Shown one piece after another: positions 15,774 through 23,055 of a DNA stretch of 28,173 nt; the first letter of the stretch is position 1; every line of letters starts with the position of its first letter. Where the stretch lies: contig CAYVKM010000046.1 in the NCBI GenBank assembly GCA_964452045.1, positions 1 to 28,173 on the forward strand, read 5' to 3'. The notes beneath the pieces were generated by a model. It ran no database searches and was not told the origin of the DNA. It saw nothing but the letters and a program-made list of their open reading frames with translations. Source of the stretch: CAYVKM01 sp964452045. GTDB taxonomy: Bacteria; Calditrichota; Calditrichia; RBG-13-44-9. Both the position numbers and the translations under genes were made by a program.

Positions 15774-18455
15774 TTAATGTCCCATATTCGGTGGCATACC
15801 CATCATTTGTTTTCCTTTTTCCATTTCTCCGCCGGGTATTGTATAAAATAAGTCATAAATATCATTTTGTAAATATCGGTTTCGGACGTCAAGAATAGAT
15901 CCCATGGTAACTGTTTTAATATCATCAAATATGGAAAAGAAATAGTTCGGGGATTTGCCGCTAAATTCATTCGTTCCCAGCACAAAGGCCTGGTTCTCCC
16001 GGCTAGCCCGCCGACGAACAAGCGCGGCAATCCGGCTGTTTTTTGTTTGTTCAACCAGGTGTTTAGTTAAATCTTTCACCTTAAATGCGCTTATCTCATC
16101 CAGGATTCCCTTAATCGCCGGAAAGGTGGTCTTTCTGCCGGTGCCCATGGAAACGTTGAGCAGAAATTTGCCTTCTATCCCATTAATGCGGCTGCCAAGC
16201 CGGTAAGCCCATCCCTTTTGTTCGCGCAAACTGAAAGCAATCTGATCACTTAACATGCCGTTCATCATCTGAAGTGGCATGCCGTCTTGGGATGGAGCAT
16301 CGAAAATGTATCCAAGCTCGATGTACGCCTGTTGACTCCCGATATTGGTACTGTCTTTTTCTATTGATTGAGTCAATAGTATCTCTGGCAAAACTATTTC
16401 TTCCTGGAGAAGGGGCATACTATTGAAATATTTTCCCGCGGCGCTGAATACAGTTGCCGAATCCAGACTGCTTACCACAGTCAGAATCGTATTACCGGCG
16501 GTGAAGTATTTTTGATGAAAATTCTTCAGATCTTCCAGGCTGATATTTTCGATCGTTGCTGGTGTTCCGCTCACCGGTTTAGTCAACGGATTATTTTCTC
16601 CCATAATCAATTTCATAAATCCCAGTTTGGCAGCTTTACTGGCACTTTTTGCCTTTCGGGCAGCCAGCTGTTCCATTTGTGTTTTGGTTTCCGAGAAAAC
16701 AGAATCCAGATTCGGATATAAGATATTATCCGCCGCAATTTTCATAGCCTCATCAAAGAATTGATCCAGCGTCACAAACCGTATGTAAGAATATTCCGGA
16801 ACATTGTAATAATCATCATAGGGGATAAAATCCCAATCATAGGCTTTAATCTCTGCCCCGATGTTTTTTATCTGAAATTCTAATTGTTCCTGTGAGTAAT
16901 TTTTGGAGGATTTGAAAAGGGCATGATGGAGGAAATCAGCAATTCCTGTCTGTACTTCGGGTTCGAAGGCACTTCGATTCTTAAATAAGAAATGCATTGC
17001 CAGAACGGAATTGTCCGTGTTGTAAAGCTGCAGCATGGTCAAACCGTTTTTAAACACATGCCGATAAATCTTGCTCTTGCCAGTTTCGCTCTTGCTGGTG
17101 CGCTGCTCGTAATTTTTCAAAGAGACATCTTTTGCCCAGTTATCCGGTTTGTACATTTTTTCAGGGGACTGATATGACTGGGCGTAGGTATGCAGAAAAT
17201 TGTTAATAGCCTTATCTTTAATCTGCAAAACCGCAGGTATGGTTTTTTCAAAGGATTCTTTACCACCTACCGCCAAAGCCTGTGCCTTCAGAAAACCGTA
17301 ATACATTATTTTTTCGGTTTGGAGGATCTCGGAGATTGCCTCCTGGCGTTTAGTGACCGCTATTTCCTGATCGGAAATTTCTGTGTATTTCAATGAGTCC
17401 AACCTGTCAGCTACTGATTTAATGATTACTTCAGCAGGCGTGGAATCCGGGGTAGTTATTTTCAAGGTCAGAAAAGCAAATTCGGGGTGGTATTCATAGT
17501 CCACCTGAATTTTTTTGATTTTTAGGTTTTCCATTTGCTTCAGTTCCTGAACCACCCGTCCATTCTGGCTGTCGAATTCGGAGGATAAAATGAACTGAAA
17601 AGGAATATATCCGGCCGAATTAAAGGTGGGAGCTGGTAGCTTAATAAAAACTGTTTGCTCACCTTTTGATTCATTCTCGGTATAGAGAAAGGGAAATTTC
17701 TGGTCCAGTTTAATTTGCCTTGACGGGACTTCTTTTGCCGGAACATTTCCGAAATATCGATTCATTTCACTCAACATCTCATCCGGAGAAAAATCCCCGA
17801 CCACGATGGCTATCATATTATTTGGCGAGTAATAGGTCTGATAGTATTGAACGACCTGCTCCCGGGTCATATTTTGTACCGTTTCAACGGTACCGATCAC
17901 CGGCATGGAATAAGGAGGATTCTGATAAAAGGCCTGACGCAGTTTCTGATCCTTCTGGAAATCCGGGTTTTCGCTGTCCTTGCGAATCTCTTCAACAATA
18001 ATCCCCTTTTCCTTCTCGAATTTTTCTACCGGGAAATTGGAGCGGAACAACATGTCCGACAGAATTTCCAGGGTATTTTCATTCTGATCTTTATGATTCA
18101 GGGCCATGAAAGTGGTATAATCTTCCGAGGTCTGGGCATTAAGGTAAATGCCATAATAATCCAGATCGTCGTAGAGTTGTTTCTGGGTGCGCTTTTCCGT
18201 GCCGTTAAAGGTCATGTGTTCCAGCATGTGCGATACGCCGTTATCCTGCGGGGTTTCATTGCGAAGACCGGTTCGGATAACCACAACCGAGGCAATAAGC
18301 GGGTTGGTATGGTTTTCCACCATGATCAATTCAAACCCATTGTTGAATTTATGATATGAGTATTTAGGCAGTTTAAAGGTGAAATTATCGGTTTCACTAC
18401 CCAGACTCAAAGTGGTGGTGATCAGTAAAATGGCAATCATCAGATTTTTAATCAT
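15774..18455 (-). CDS. Secreted M16-family (insulinase-like) zinc peptidase
   Basis: The 893-residue protein has a signal peptide (1 to about 20) and two M16 repeats. The first carries the inverted zinc motif HMLEH (His76, Glu79, His80) with the downstream glutamate in VEEIRKD (Glu155/156), so it should be an active metallopeptidase. In the second repeat the matching site reads DFLHH (in GIADFLHHALF), which lacks the required residues; this inactive half is usual for clam-shell M16 enzymes. It probably degrades short peptides in the periplasm. Its ATG overlaps the M48 gene stop by 4 bases (ATGA, 18452-18455), and GGAGAAAT lies just upstream, so translation of the pair is probably coupled. Confidence 0.93.
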   Translation of the reverse strand: MIKNLMIAILLITTTLSLGSETDNFTFKLPKYSYHKFNNGFELIMVENHTNPLIASVVVIRTGLRNETPQDNGVSHMLEHMTFNGTEKRTQKQLYDDLDYYGIYLNAQTSEDYTTFMALNHKDQNENTLEILSDMLFRSNFPVEKFEKEKGIIVEEIRKDSENPDFQKDQKLRQAFYQNPPYSMPVIGTVETVQNMTREQVVQYYQTYYSPNNMIAIVVGDFSPDEMLSEMNRYFGNVPAKEVPSRQIKLDQKFPFLYTENESKGEQTVFIKLPAPTFNSAGYIPFQFILSSEFDSQNGRVVQELKQMENLKIKKIQVDYEYHPEFAFLTLKITTPDSTPAEVIIKSVADRLDSLKYTEISDQEIAVTKRQEAISEILQTEKIMYYGFLKAQALAVGGKESFEKTIPAVLQIKDKAINNFLHTYAQSYQSPEKMYKPDNWAKDVSLKNYEQRTSKSETGKSKIYRHVFKNGLTMLQLYNTDNSVLAMHFLFKNRSAFEPEVQTGIADFLHHALFKSSKNYSQEQLEFQIKNIGAEIKAYDWDFIPYDDYYNVPEYSYIRFVTLDQFFDEAMKIAADNILYPNLDSVFSETKTQMEQLAARKAKSASKAAKLGFMKLIMGENNPLTKPVSGTPATIENISLEDLKNFHQKYFTAGNTILTVVSSLDSATVFSAAGKYFNSMPLLQEEIVLPEILLTQSIEKDSTNIGSQQAYIELGYIFDAPSQDGMPLQMMNGMLSDQIAFSLREQKGWAYRLGSRINGIEGKFLLNVSMGTGRKTTFPAIKGILDEISAFKVKDLTKHLVEQTKNSRIAALVRRRASRENQAFVLGTNEFSGKSPNYFFSIFDDIKTVTMGSILDVRNRYLQNDIYDLFYTIPGGEMEKGKQMMGMPPNMGH

Positions 18456-19549
18456 TTTATTTCTCCTGAAATTTTTTCGATTCGATGTTCAATGGACGGG
18501 TGGCTATAAAAAAGAAATTCCACCAGGGGATGAGGCTGTTGATCGGCCAGATTTAAGTCGGCTAATTTTTCCAGGCAGGCCTGATATACCGCAGGTTTTG
18601 ATGTTTCGGCGACTGCAAAATTATCTGCCTGATATTCAAAATGGCGGCTGATTGCGTTGCTGATCGGACCGGTTATAAATCCATACAGATAAAGCAGCAA
18701 TCCCAGATAGGGCAGGGCTTCGAGCTGGTGCGGCGGATAGTTAAAATGCGATATTATTGATGAGTAGACCAGATAAACCAGAAATAAACCAGCCAGGGAG
18801 AGGGCACTGTAAATTGCGATCCCTTTCCATAGATGTTTATAGCGGTAGTGGCCAACCTCATGCGCGAATACGGTTTCAATCTCATCATCGGTGAAATTAT
18901 TCAACAGGGTATCACCCAGAATTACCCGTTTTGTTTTGCCAATACCGGTAAATGCCGCATTTGCTTTTTTGGTTGTCTTACTCAAATTAAACTGGAAGAT
19001 GCCGGAAATATGCAGTTTGTTTTTCCGGGCAATTCTATTAATCCTCTCTTTGATAGTCTCATTTTCCAATGGTTTAAATTTGTAAAAAAGTGGGAAGATG
19101 AGTACCGGCGCCAGACGGGATAAGAGAATACTGAAGGCCAGAATGAACAACCACACATAAAACCACCATAGTGTGGGCTGTTTCCAGAGTAAATAATAGA
19201 ATATGGTCATCAGCACAAATCCCAAAACGATTCCCACCAAAAATCCCTTTACCTGTTCCCACAGCCATTGCCCAAACTTCTGGGTGGATAGTGAAAATTG
19301 ATGTTCAATAATATAACCGCTGTAAACTGATAAAGGCATTTTAATGAGAAGGCTGGCGATTCCCAGAATTCCGGCAAAGATATAAAAATGGATAAAGAGA
19401 TTGTCGGTAAAGCCCTGGGAGAACCGGGACAATATAATATTCAGTCCGCTGAAAATGAGCATCACCCAAAAAAGCAGGTCAATTGCTATCCCGGTCAGGG
19501 AAAGGACCAATTTAGTATTATTATAATTCTTCGCTTTTGTTTTTTCCAT
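18452..19549 (-). CDS. M48-family membrane zinc peptidase, Ste24/CAAX-protease-like
   Basis: The 365-residue integral membrane protein has several N-terminal helices (about 13-40, 50-75, 100-122, 126-152). The Ste24-type N-terminal region is recognisable (PLSVYSGYIIEHQFSLSTQ, about 72-90). The zinc site HEVGH (His230, Glu231, His234) is followed by the third ligand Glu305 in EYQAD. The M48 domain plus the N-terminal Ste24 domain points to an Ste24-like enzyme rather than the shorter HtpX. Substrates are unknown; bacterial members are thought to act in membrane-protein quality control. The first 29 bases overlap the upstream cysteine-protein gene, and its stop overlaps the M16 start, so the three genes form one tightly packed unit. 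Confidence 0.93.
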   Translation of the reverse strand: MEKTKAKNYNNTKLVLSLTGIAIDLLFWVMLIFSGLNIILSRFSQGFTDNLFIHFYIFAGILGIASLLIKMPLSVYSGYIIEHQFSLSTQKFGQWLWEQVKGFLVGIVLGFVLMTIFYYLLWKQPTLWWFYVWLFILAFSILLSRLAPVLIFPLFYKFKPLENETIKERINRIARKNKLHISGIFQFNLSKTTKKANAAFTGIGKTKRVILGDTLLNNFTDDEIETVFAHEVGHYRYKHLWKGIAIYSALSLAGLFLVYLVYSSIISHFNYPPHQLEALPYLGLLLYLYGFITGPISNAISRHFEYQADNFAVAETSKPAVYQACLEKLADLNLADQQPHPLVEFLFYSHPSIEHRIEKISGEIK

Positions 19550-19931
19550 TCAGATTGTCTTTAAATAGATAGCTTTTCAAGATGTCGGTAAGCACATTGA
19601 TATGGGATTCCATTTTTCGACTGAAACAAATCGGATTCGAAGTATAGCAGGTTTCGCTGGTGCAAGCTTCTATCGGTTCCCGGCAATCCTGCCTGGTATA
19701 ATAGCGGTCCACCGGTTCGTATCTCGCTTTCAGGCTGTTTGCCGGAATAGATTCAGGATCTTGTTTTGCAGCAACATGGTAAACCTCTTCTTCAAAGAAA
19801 TCCCGAAGATTCTTTAATTGTATCGCTGAAAATTCTGAGAAAGCAGATTCAATTTCTTCCTTATTCAGAAGTTTCAACAAAATCTGTGCTTTCTTTATTA
19901 CCGATACTTCTTTCTGGTGTTCTGCTGTCAT
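19521..19931 (-). CDS. Small four-cysteine protein of unknown function
   Basis: I do not recognise this 136-residue protein. The first 60 residues are charged and probably helical (KKAQILLKLLNKEEIE). The centre has four cysteines with spacing C-x6-C-x4-C-x6-C (83, 90, 95, 102), consistent with a metal or iron-sulfur site or two disulfides. There is no signal peptide or membrane segment, so a cytoplasmic metal site is more likely than disulfides. It is first in the M48-M16-HisI-like unit and overlaps the M48 start by 29 bases. A clear AGGAG precedes two adjacent ATGs; I chose ATG 19931 over 19934 for better spacing. Its place suggests a function linked to the proteases, which is only an inference. 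Confidence 0.7.
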   Translation of the reverse strand: MTAEHQKEVSVIKKAQILLKLLNKEEIESAFSEFSAIQLKNLRDFFEEEVYHVAAKQDPESIPANSLKARYEPVDRYYTRQDCREPIEACTSETCYTSNPICFSRKMESHINVLTDILKSYLFKDNLNGKNKSEEL

Positions 19932-20025
19932 CATTTTCTCCTGAAAGATAACCTGCGGGGAAAAACAGATTAAGATATACGTTTGGTCTCATAAATATCA
20001 AATAAATAAGTATTCTAAATTTTTA

Positions 20026-20043
20026 TCATGATTCCGGTCATGA
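20026..20043 (-). terminator. Weak hairpin at the stop of the RCK gene
   Basis: A 6-base stem (TCATGA at 20026-20031 and 20038-20043, loop 20032-20037) spans the stop codon of the RCK gene. On the minus strand TAAAAATTT follows. It may be a weak terminator. Confidence 0.3.
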
Positions 20044-20724
20044 AATTTTCGATAGTAATTTATTCAAATCGTCTTTCTTTCCCACCACGATTAAGGTATC
20101 TCCCTCCTGTATTGAAGTCTGGGCACCGGGCATGATCACATCTTTCAATGGTCCTTTTTCTGCTCTCTCATCTTCACTTCTATGACGGTGGATGGTTATC
20201 AAATTGAGACCGTATTTATCCCGGAGGTGTATTTGCTCCAGGGTTTTGCCGTGAAAAGTTTTCGGCGCGTCAAATTCGGCAATACTTAATTCACCACCAA
20301 GATAGATTATTTCCTTAAAATTAGGGTGCATTAAAGTATAGGAAAGTTTATCGGCAACCTCCCGCTCGGGAAGGACAACCCGGTCAATCCCTACCGCATT
20401 CAGGATTTTTTCTTCCACTGCCTTGGTGGCCCGGGTAACCACCATTGGTACGCCAATCTGTTTTAAGATCACTGAGGTCAATAAATTTGATTCGAAATCT
20501 TCTCCGATGCAAACTATCGCCACATCCACATCCTGAATTCCCTGGGATTTGAGGGCATTCTCATCTGTGCTGTCCAGTTTTACTGCAATGGAGACATAAT
20601 CCTGAATATCCTCGACCCGCTGCATTTCCTTGTCAATGGCGATAACTTCGGCGCCCTTTTCCGTAAGGGCTTTGGCAATGCTTTCTCCGAAACTTCCCAG
20701 CCCGAGAATAGCAAATTTTTTCAT
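20038..20724 (-). CDS. KtrA/TrkA-type RCK potassium channel regulator
   Basis: This 228-residue cytoplasmic protein has an N-terminal RCK (TrkA_N) Rossmann domain, with GLGSFG at 8-13 and the acidic nucleotide contact in VIAIDKE (about 27-33). A C-terminal TrkA_C domain runs from about 135 to 228 (GGELSIAEF ... GDTLIVVGKKDDLNKLL). Such proteins form the nucleotide-gated ring that controls potassium uptake by KtrB/TrkH membrane subunits. The single RCK pair and length fit KtrA better than the double-length TrkA. No KtrB or TrkH gene lies in the window, so the channel partner must be elsewhere. It is downstream of the aldolase gene on the same strand, separated by a strong terminator. The purine-rich AAAGGA nearly touches ATG 20724. 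Confidence 0.92.
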   Translation of the reverse strand: MKKFAILGLGSFGESIAKALTEKGAEVIAIDKEMQRVEDIQDYVSIAVKLDSTDENALKSQGIQDVDVAIVCIGEDFESNLLTSVILKQIGVPMVVTRATKAVEEKILNAVGIDRVVLPEREVADKLSYTLMHPNFKEIIYLGGELSIAEFDAPKTFHGKTLEQIHLRDKYGLNLITIHRHRSEDERAEKGPLKDVIMPGAQTSIQEGDTLIVVGKKDDLNKLLSKIS

Positions 20725-20814
20725 TCCTTTACTCTGTTTTTAAATTCCAGAAAATATAAAGTTTACTTCCCAAACTGCCAAATATTTTAAATTAAAGTCG
20801 GACAATTGAATGTG

Positions 20815-20850
20815 AAATAAAAAAGGCGGTAATTACCGATACCGCCTTTT
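20815..20850 (-). terminator. Strong intrinsic terminator of the aldolase gene
   Basis: An 11-base perfect stem pairs 20821-20831 with 20840-20850 (AAAAGGCGGTA / TACCGCCTTTT), with an 8-base loop. On the minus strand the stem is followed by a T-rich run (TTTTTTATTTC). It lies 22 bases past the aldolase stop. Confidence 0.9.
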
Positions 20851-20871
20851 GCTGTAGTAAATGATTTAAAA

Positions 20872-21924
20872 TTATGCCACGGTAATTTCTTTTTCCAGAA
20901 AAACATCCTGAATAGTATTGAGCAATTCAATACCTTCCTTCATCGGCCGCTGGAAGGCTTTCCGACCGGAAATCAAACCCATGCCACCAGCCCGTTTGTT
21001 AATCACTGCTGTTCGCACCGCCTGGGCCAGGTCGTTCTCCCCGGAAGCACCACCGGAATTAATCAATCCGGCGCGTCCCATATAATTGTTTACCACCTGA
21101 TAACGGGTTAGATCAATCGGATGATCCGTAGTTAATTCCGAATAAACCTTTTTATGGGTTTTACCGAAATTGAGCGCGGTGTAGCCACCATTATTTTCCG
21201 GCTGTTTTTGTTTGATGATATCGGCTTCGATGGTAACACCCAGATGATTCGCCTGGCCGGTAAGATCGGCGGAAATAGAATAGTCTACACCATCTTTCTT
21301 AAAAGCGGAATTCCGGAGGTAGCACCACAAAACAGTCGCCATTCCCATGTCATGAGCGATTTTAAAGGCCTGACTGACTTCCTGGATTTGACGGTCGGCA
21401 TTGTCCGAGCCAAAATAGATGGTAGCGCCCACCGCAGCGGCACCAAGATCCCAGGCCTGTTCCACGTCCGCAAACATGATCTGATCGAATTTATTGGGAT
21501 AGGTCAGTAATTCGTTATGGTTTATTTTTACGATAAAGGGAATTTTATGGGCATATTTGCGGGAGATAGAACCCAGTACTCCCAAGGTAGAAGCCACACC
21601 GTTGCAGCCGCCTTCCATGGCCAGCTTAACAATATTTTCCGGATCGAAGTACATTGGATTGGGGGCAAATGAAGCACCGGCAGAATGCTCGATCCCCTGA
21701 TCTACCGGCAAGATGGAGACGTATCCGGTACCCGCTAACCGACCAGTACTGAACAGCCACTGTAGATTTTTCATTACATTGATATGTCGGTCAGACGGTG
21801 CAAAAATGCGGTCGACGAAATCCGGACCGGGAAGATGCAGGTCTTTCTTGGGAACCGTATTAGAGGTGTGATTGAGCAGAGAATCGGCTTCATTTCCCAG
21901 TAGTTTTAGAATTTTGGCATTCAT
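20872..21924 (-). CDS. fbaB: Class I fructose-bisphosphate aldolase, FbaB/DhnA family
   Basis: This 350-residue cytoplasmic enzyme splits fructose 1,6-bisphosphate in glycolysis and forms it in gluconeogenesis. It has the FbaB-type active-site strand ILPVDQGIEHS (71-81) and the Schiff-base lysine region ADIIKQK (234-240; Lys238 or Lys240). The substrate phosphate region lies in NSGGASGENDLA. The length equals that of E. coli FbaB as I recall it. I chose ATG 21924, 8 bases after AAGGAG on the minus strand; the in-frame GTG at 21933 touches that site and is unlikely to be the start. The gene has its own strong terminator, so it is probably monocistronic, with a long upstream region that may hold its promoter. 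Confidence 0.94.
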   Translation of the reverse strand: MNAKILKLLGNEADSLLNHTSNTVPKKDLHLPGPDFVDRIFAPSDRHINVMKNLQWLFSTGRLAGTGYVSILPVDQGIEHSAGASFAPNPMYFDPENIVKLAMEGGCNGVASTLGVLGSISRKYAHKIPFIVKINHNELLTYPNKFDQIMFADVEQAWDLGAAAVGATIYFGSDNADRQIQEVSQAFKIAHDMGMATVLWCYLRNSAFKKDGVDYSISADLTGQANHLGVTIEADIIKQKQPENNGGYTALNFGKTHKKVYSELTTDHPIDLTRYQVVNNYMGRAGLINSGGASGENDLAQAVRTAVINKRAGGMGLISGRKAFQRPMKEGIELLNTIQDVFLEKEITVA

Positions 21925-21999
21925 TTTAAACACTCCTTATTATTTTTGAATTTTCTTTCTGTCTTCAGAAATAAGGTCTAAATATAACTCTTTTGACCT
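21920..21999. repeat. Promoter-like segment, copy A, 5' of the aldolase gene
   Basis: In plus-strand order it holds TTCATTTTAAACACTC (21920-21935), CTAAATATAA (21978-21987) and TTGACCT (21993-21999). The same three blocks in the same order recur at 22161-22214. On the minus strand the middle block reads TTATATTTAG, close to a TAnnTTTG -7 element, and could serve as aldolase promoter. Confidence 0.4.
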
Positions 22000-22040
22000 A
22001 TCAGCTAAAGTAGGATAAAAATTTCGACTATTAAATAATA

Positions 22041-22118
22041 TGTCATGCTGTCCCGCAACTGCGGGAACAGTATCTAATTTATTGATATTTGAGACCCTGA
22101 ATCGAGTTCAGGGTGACA
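22041..22118. repeat. REP/MITE-like interspersed palindromic repeat
   Basis: Ends are inverted: TGTCA at 22041-22045 and TGACA at 22114-22118. The left hairpin pairs CTGT+CCCGC (22048-22056) with GCGGG+ACAG (22061-22070, one bulged A). The right hairpin pairs ACCCTGAA (22094-22101) with TTCAGGGT (22107-22114). The wording TGTCAT...CAGGGTGACA resembles the widely distributed GTCATCCTGAA-type intergenic repeats of many bacteria, so it is probably present in many copies in this genome. Confidence 0.7.
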
Positions 22119-22160
22119 ACATCATTTGAAATTTCTATTAAATAGGAATTCATATATTCA

Positions 22161-22214
22161 TTCATTTTTAACACTTAGCATAACGAGCTAAATATAATAA
22201 ATGTCCCTTGACCT
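22161..22214. repeat. Promoter-like segment, copy B, distal to the palindromic repeat
   Basis: It holds TTCATTTTTAACACTT (22161-22176), CTAAATATAA (22188-22197) and TTGACCT (22208-22214), the same block order as copy A. On the minus strand TTTG, 20 bases, then TATATTTA gives a plausible Bacteroidota-type promoter directed at the aldolase gene. Confidence 0.4.
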
Positions 22215-22365
22215 CACAAAGGAAAAGGATTCTTAAAAACCGAATTAAGCGAAAATCCGGGAATTTCAAAAAAGTATTTGGGATTTTTAGGGGATGACTT
22301 AATTTATCAAATCATTTCCTGGTCAGCTTACTCTGTACTGAAAATGCAGCATGTTATGGAAAGTG

Positions 22366-22950
22366 ATGGAACAAAACTTACATTTAGATAACCTGAATCT
22401 GGAACAGTCGATCTCAAAAAAAGATATTCTGGTTTTGCAGATAATTCATCTGGGTCTGGGTTTGGGTATGCTCATTTTTCTGGCTCTTACCCTAATTATG
22501 AATTCACTTGATTTACAGGAACAACAGATGCCCGACACCGGGTTCCTGAACATTTTAACCATGGTTCATTTCCTGTTTGCCATTATTTTTATCCCGCTTT
22601 CCGGTAAAGTGTTTGAAAGTTTCTTTTCAGAAAATTGGTGGTCAAAGATCTTTTACCGCCAGCTTAAACCACAGTTGGCCAAAATAACCGACACCGGGCA
22701 GAAATTGATGGTTATTTTACGGACAGCATATATTTTGCGCCTGGCCATGCTGGAATTTGTGGTATTCTTCGGAATCATGGTTTGTTTTTTGGGCATCATG
22801 TCCGGGACAATAGCAGAGCATCCGATCTATTGGATAAATCTTTTCTCCGCAATATTTTTCCTGGGATTTATCTGGGTCAATTTTCCCAGCCGCGAAAAAG
22901 TACTGGAAATAATCCGCAGTAGATTTGGGGATTATAAGGTTATATCATGA
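22366..22950 (+). CDS. Membrane protein of unknown function, four predicted helices
   Basis: I do not recognise a family for this 194-residue protein. It has a polar N-terminus (about 1-20), then hydrophobic segments near 23-45, 62-80, 115-140 and 150-172, with polar loops between them (ENWWSKIFYRQLKPQL and others), and a basic C-terminal tail. There is no catalytic motif that I can see. It stands alone: the aldolase is divergent and the subtilase follows 105 bases later with its own strong ribosome binding site. The start is uncertain; ATG 22366 has a GGA-rich stretch just upstream, while in-frame ATG 22351 has none. Confidence 0.65.
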   Translation: MEQNLHLDNLNLEQSISKKDILVLQIIHLGLGLGMLIFLALTLIMNSLDLQEQQMPDTGFLNILTMVHFLFAIIFIPLSGKVFESFFSENWWSKIFYRQLKPQLAKITDTGQKLMVILRTAYILRLAMLEFVVFFGIMVCFLGIMSGTIAEHPIYWINLFSAIFFLGFIWVNFPSREKVLEIIRSRFGDYKVIS

Positions 22951-23055
22951 ATTCCGTTAAAAAGAGGAATGGGATAAACCAAAATAGTTTGCATTTAACT
23001 TTCTAATTTGTAATTAATACTTAATCCAAATTTAATATTATTAGAGGAGTGTCTG

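Larger units (their letters stand above)
21925..22365. other. Noncoding region between aldolase and a membrane protein gene
   Basis: The 441 bases hold no convincing gene. They contain the two related promoter-like segments and, between them, the palindromic repeat at 22041-22118. The rest, 22215-22365, is AT-rich, with runs such as AAAAAACCG and GGGATTTTTAGGGG but no hairpin I would trust. An 11-codon reading frame at 22201 has no ribosome binding site. Confidence 0.6.

Noticed and set aside
17847..18359. 170-codon open frame on the plus strand inside the M16 gene
   Set aside because: It is antisense to the well-supported zinc-site region of the peptidase and has no family signature.
22201..22236. 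11-codon reading frame in the noncoding region before the membrane protein gene
   Set aside because: No ribosome binding site and within promoter-like copy B; too short to support.
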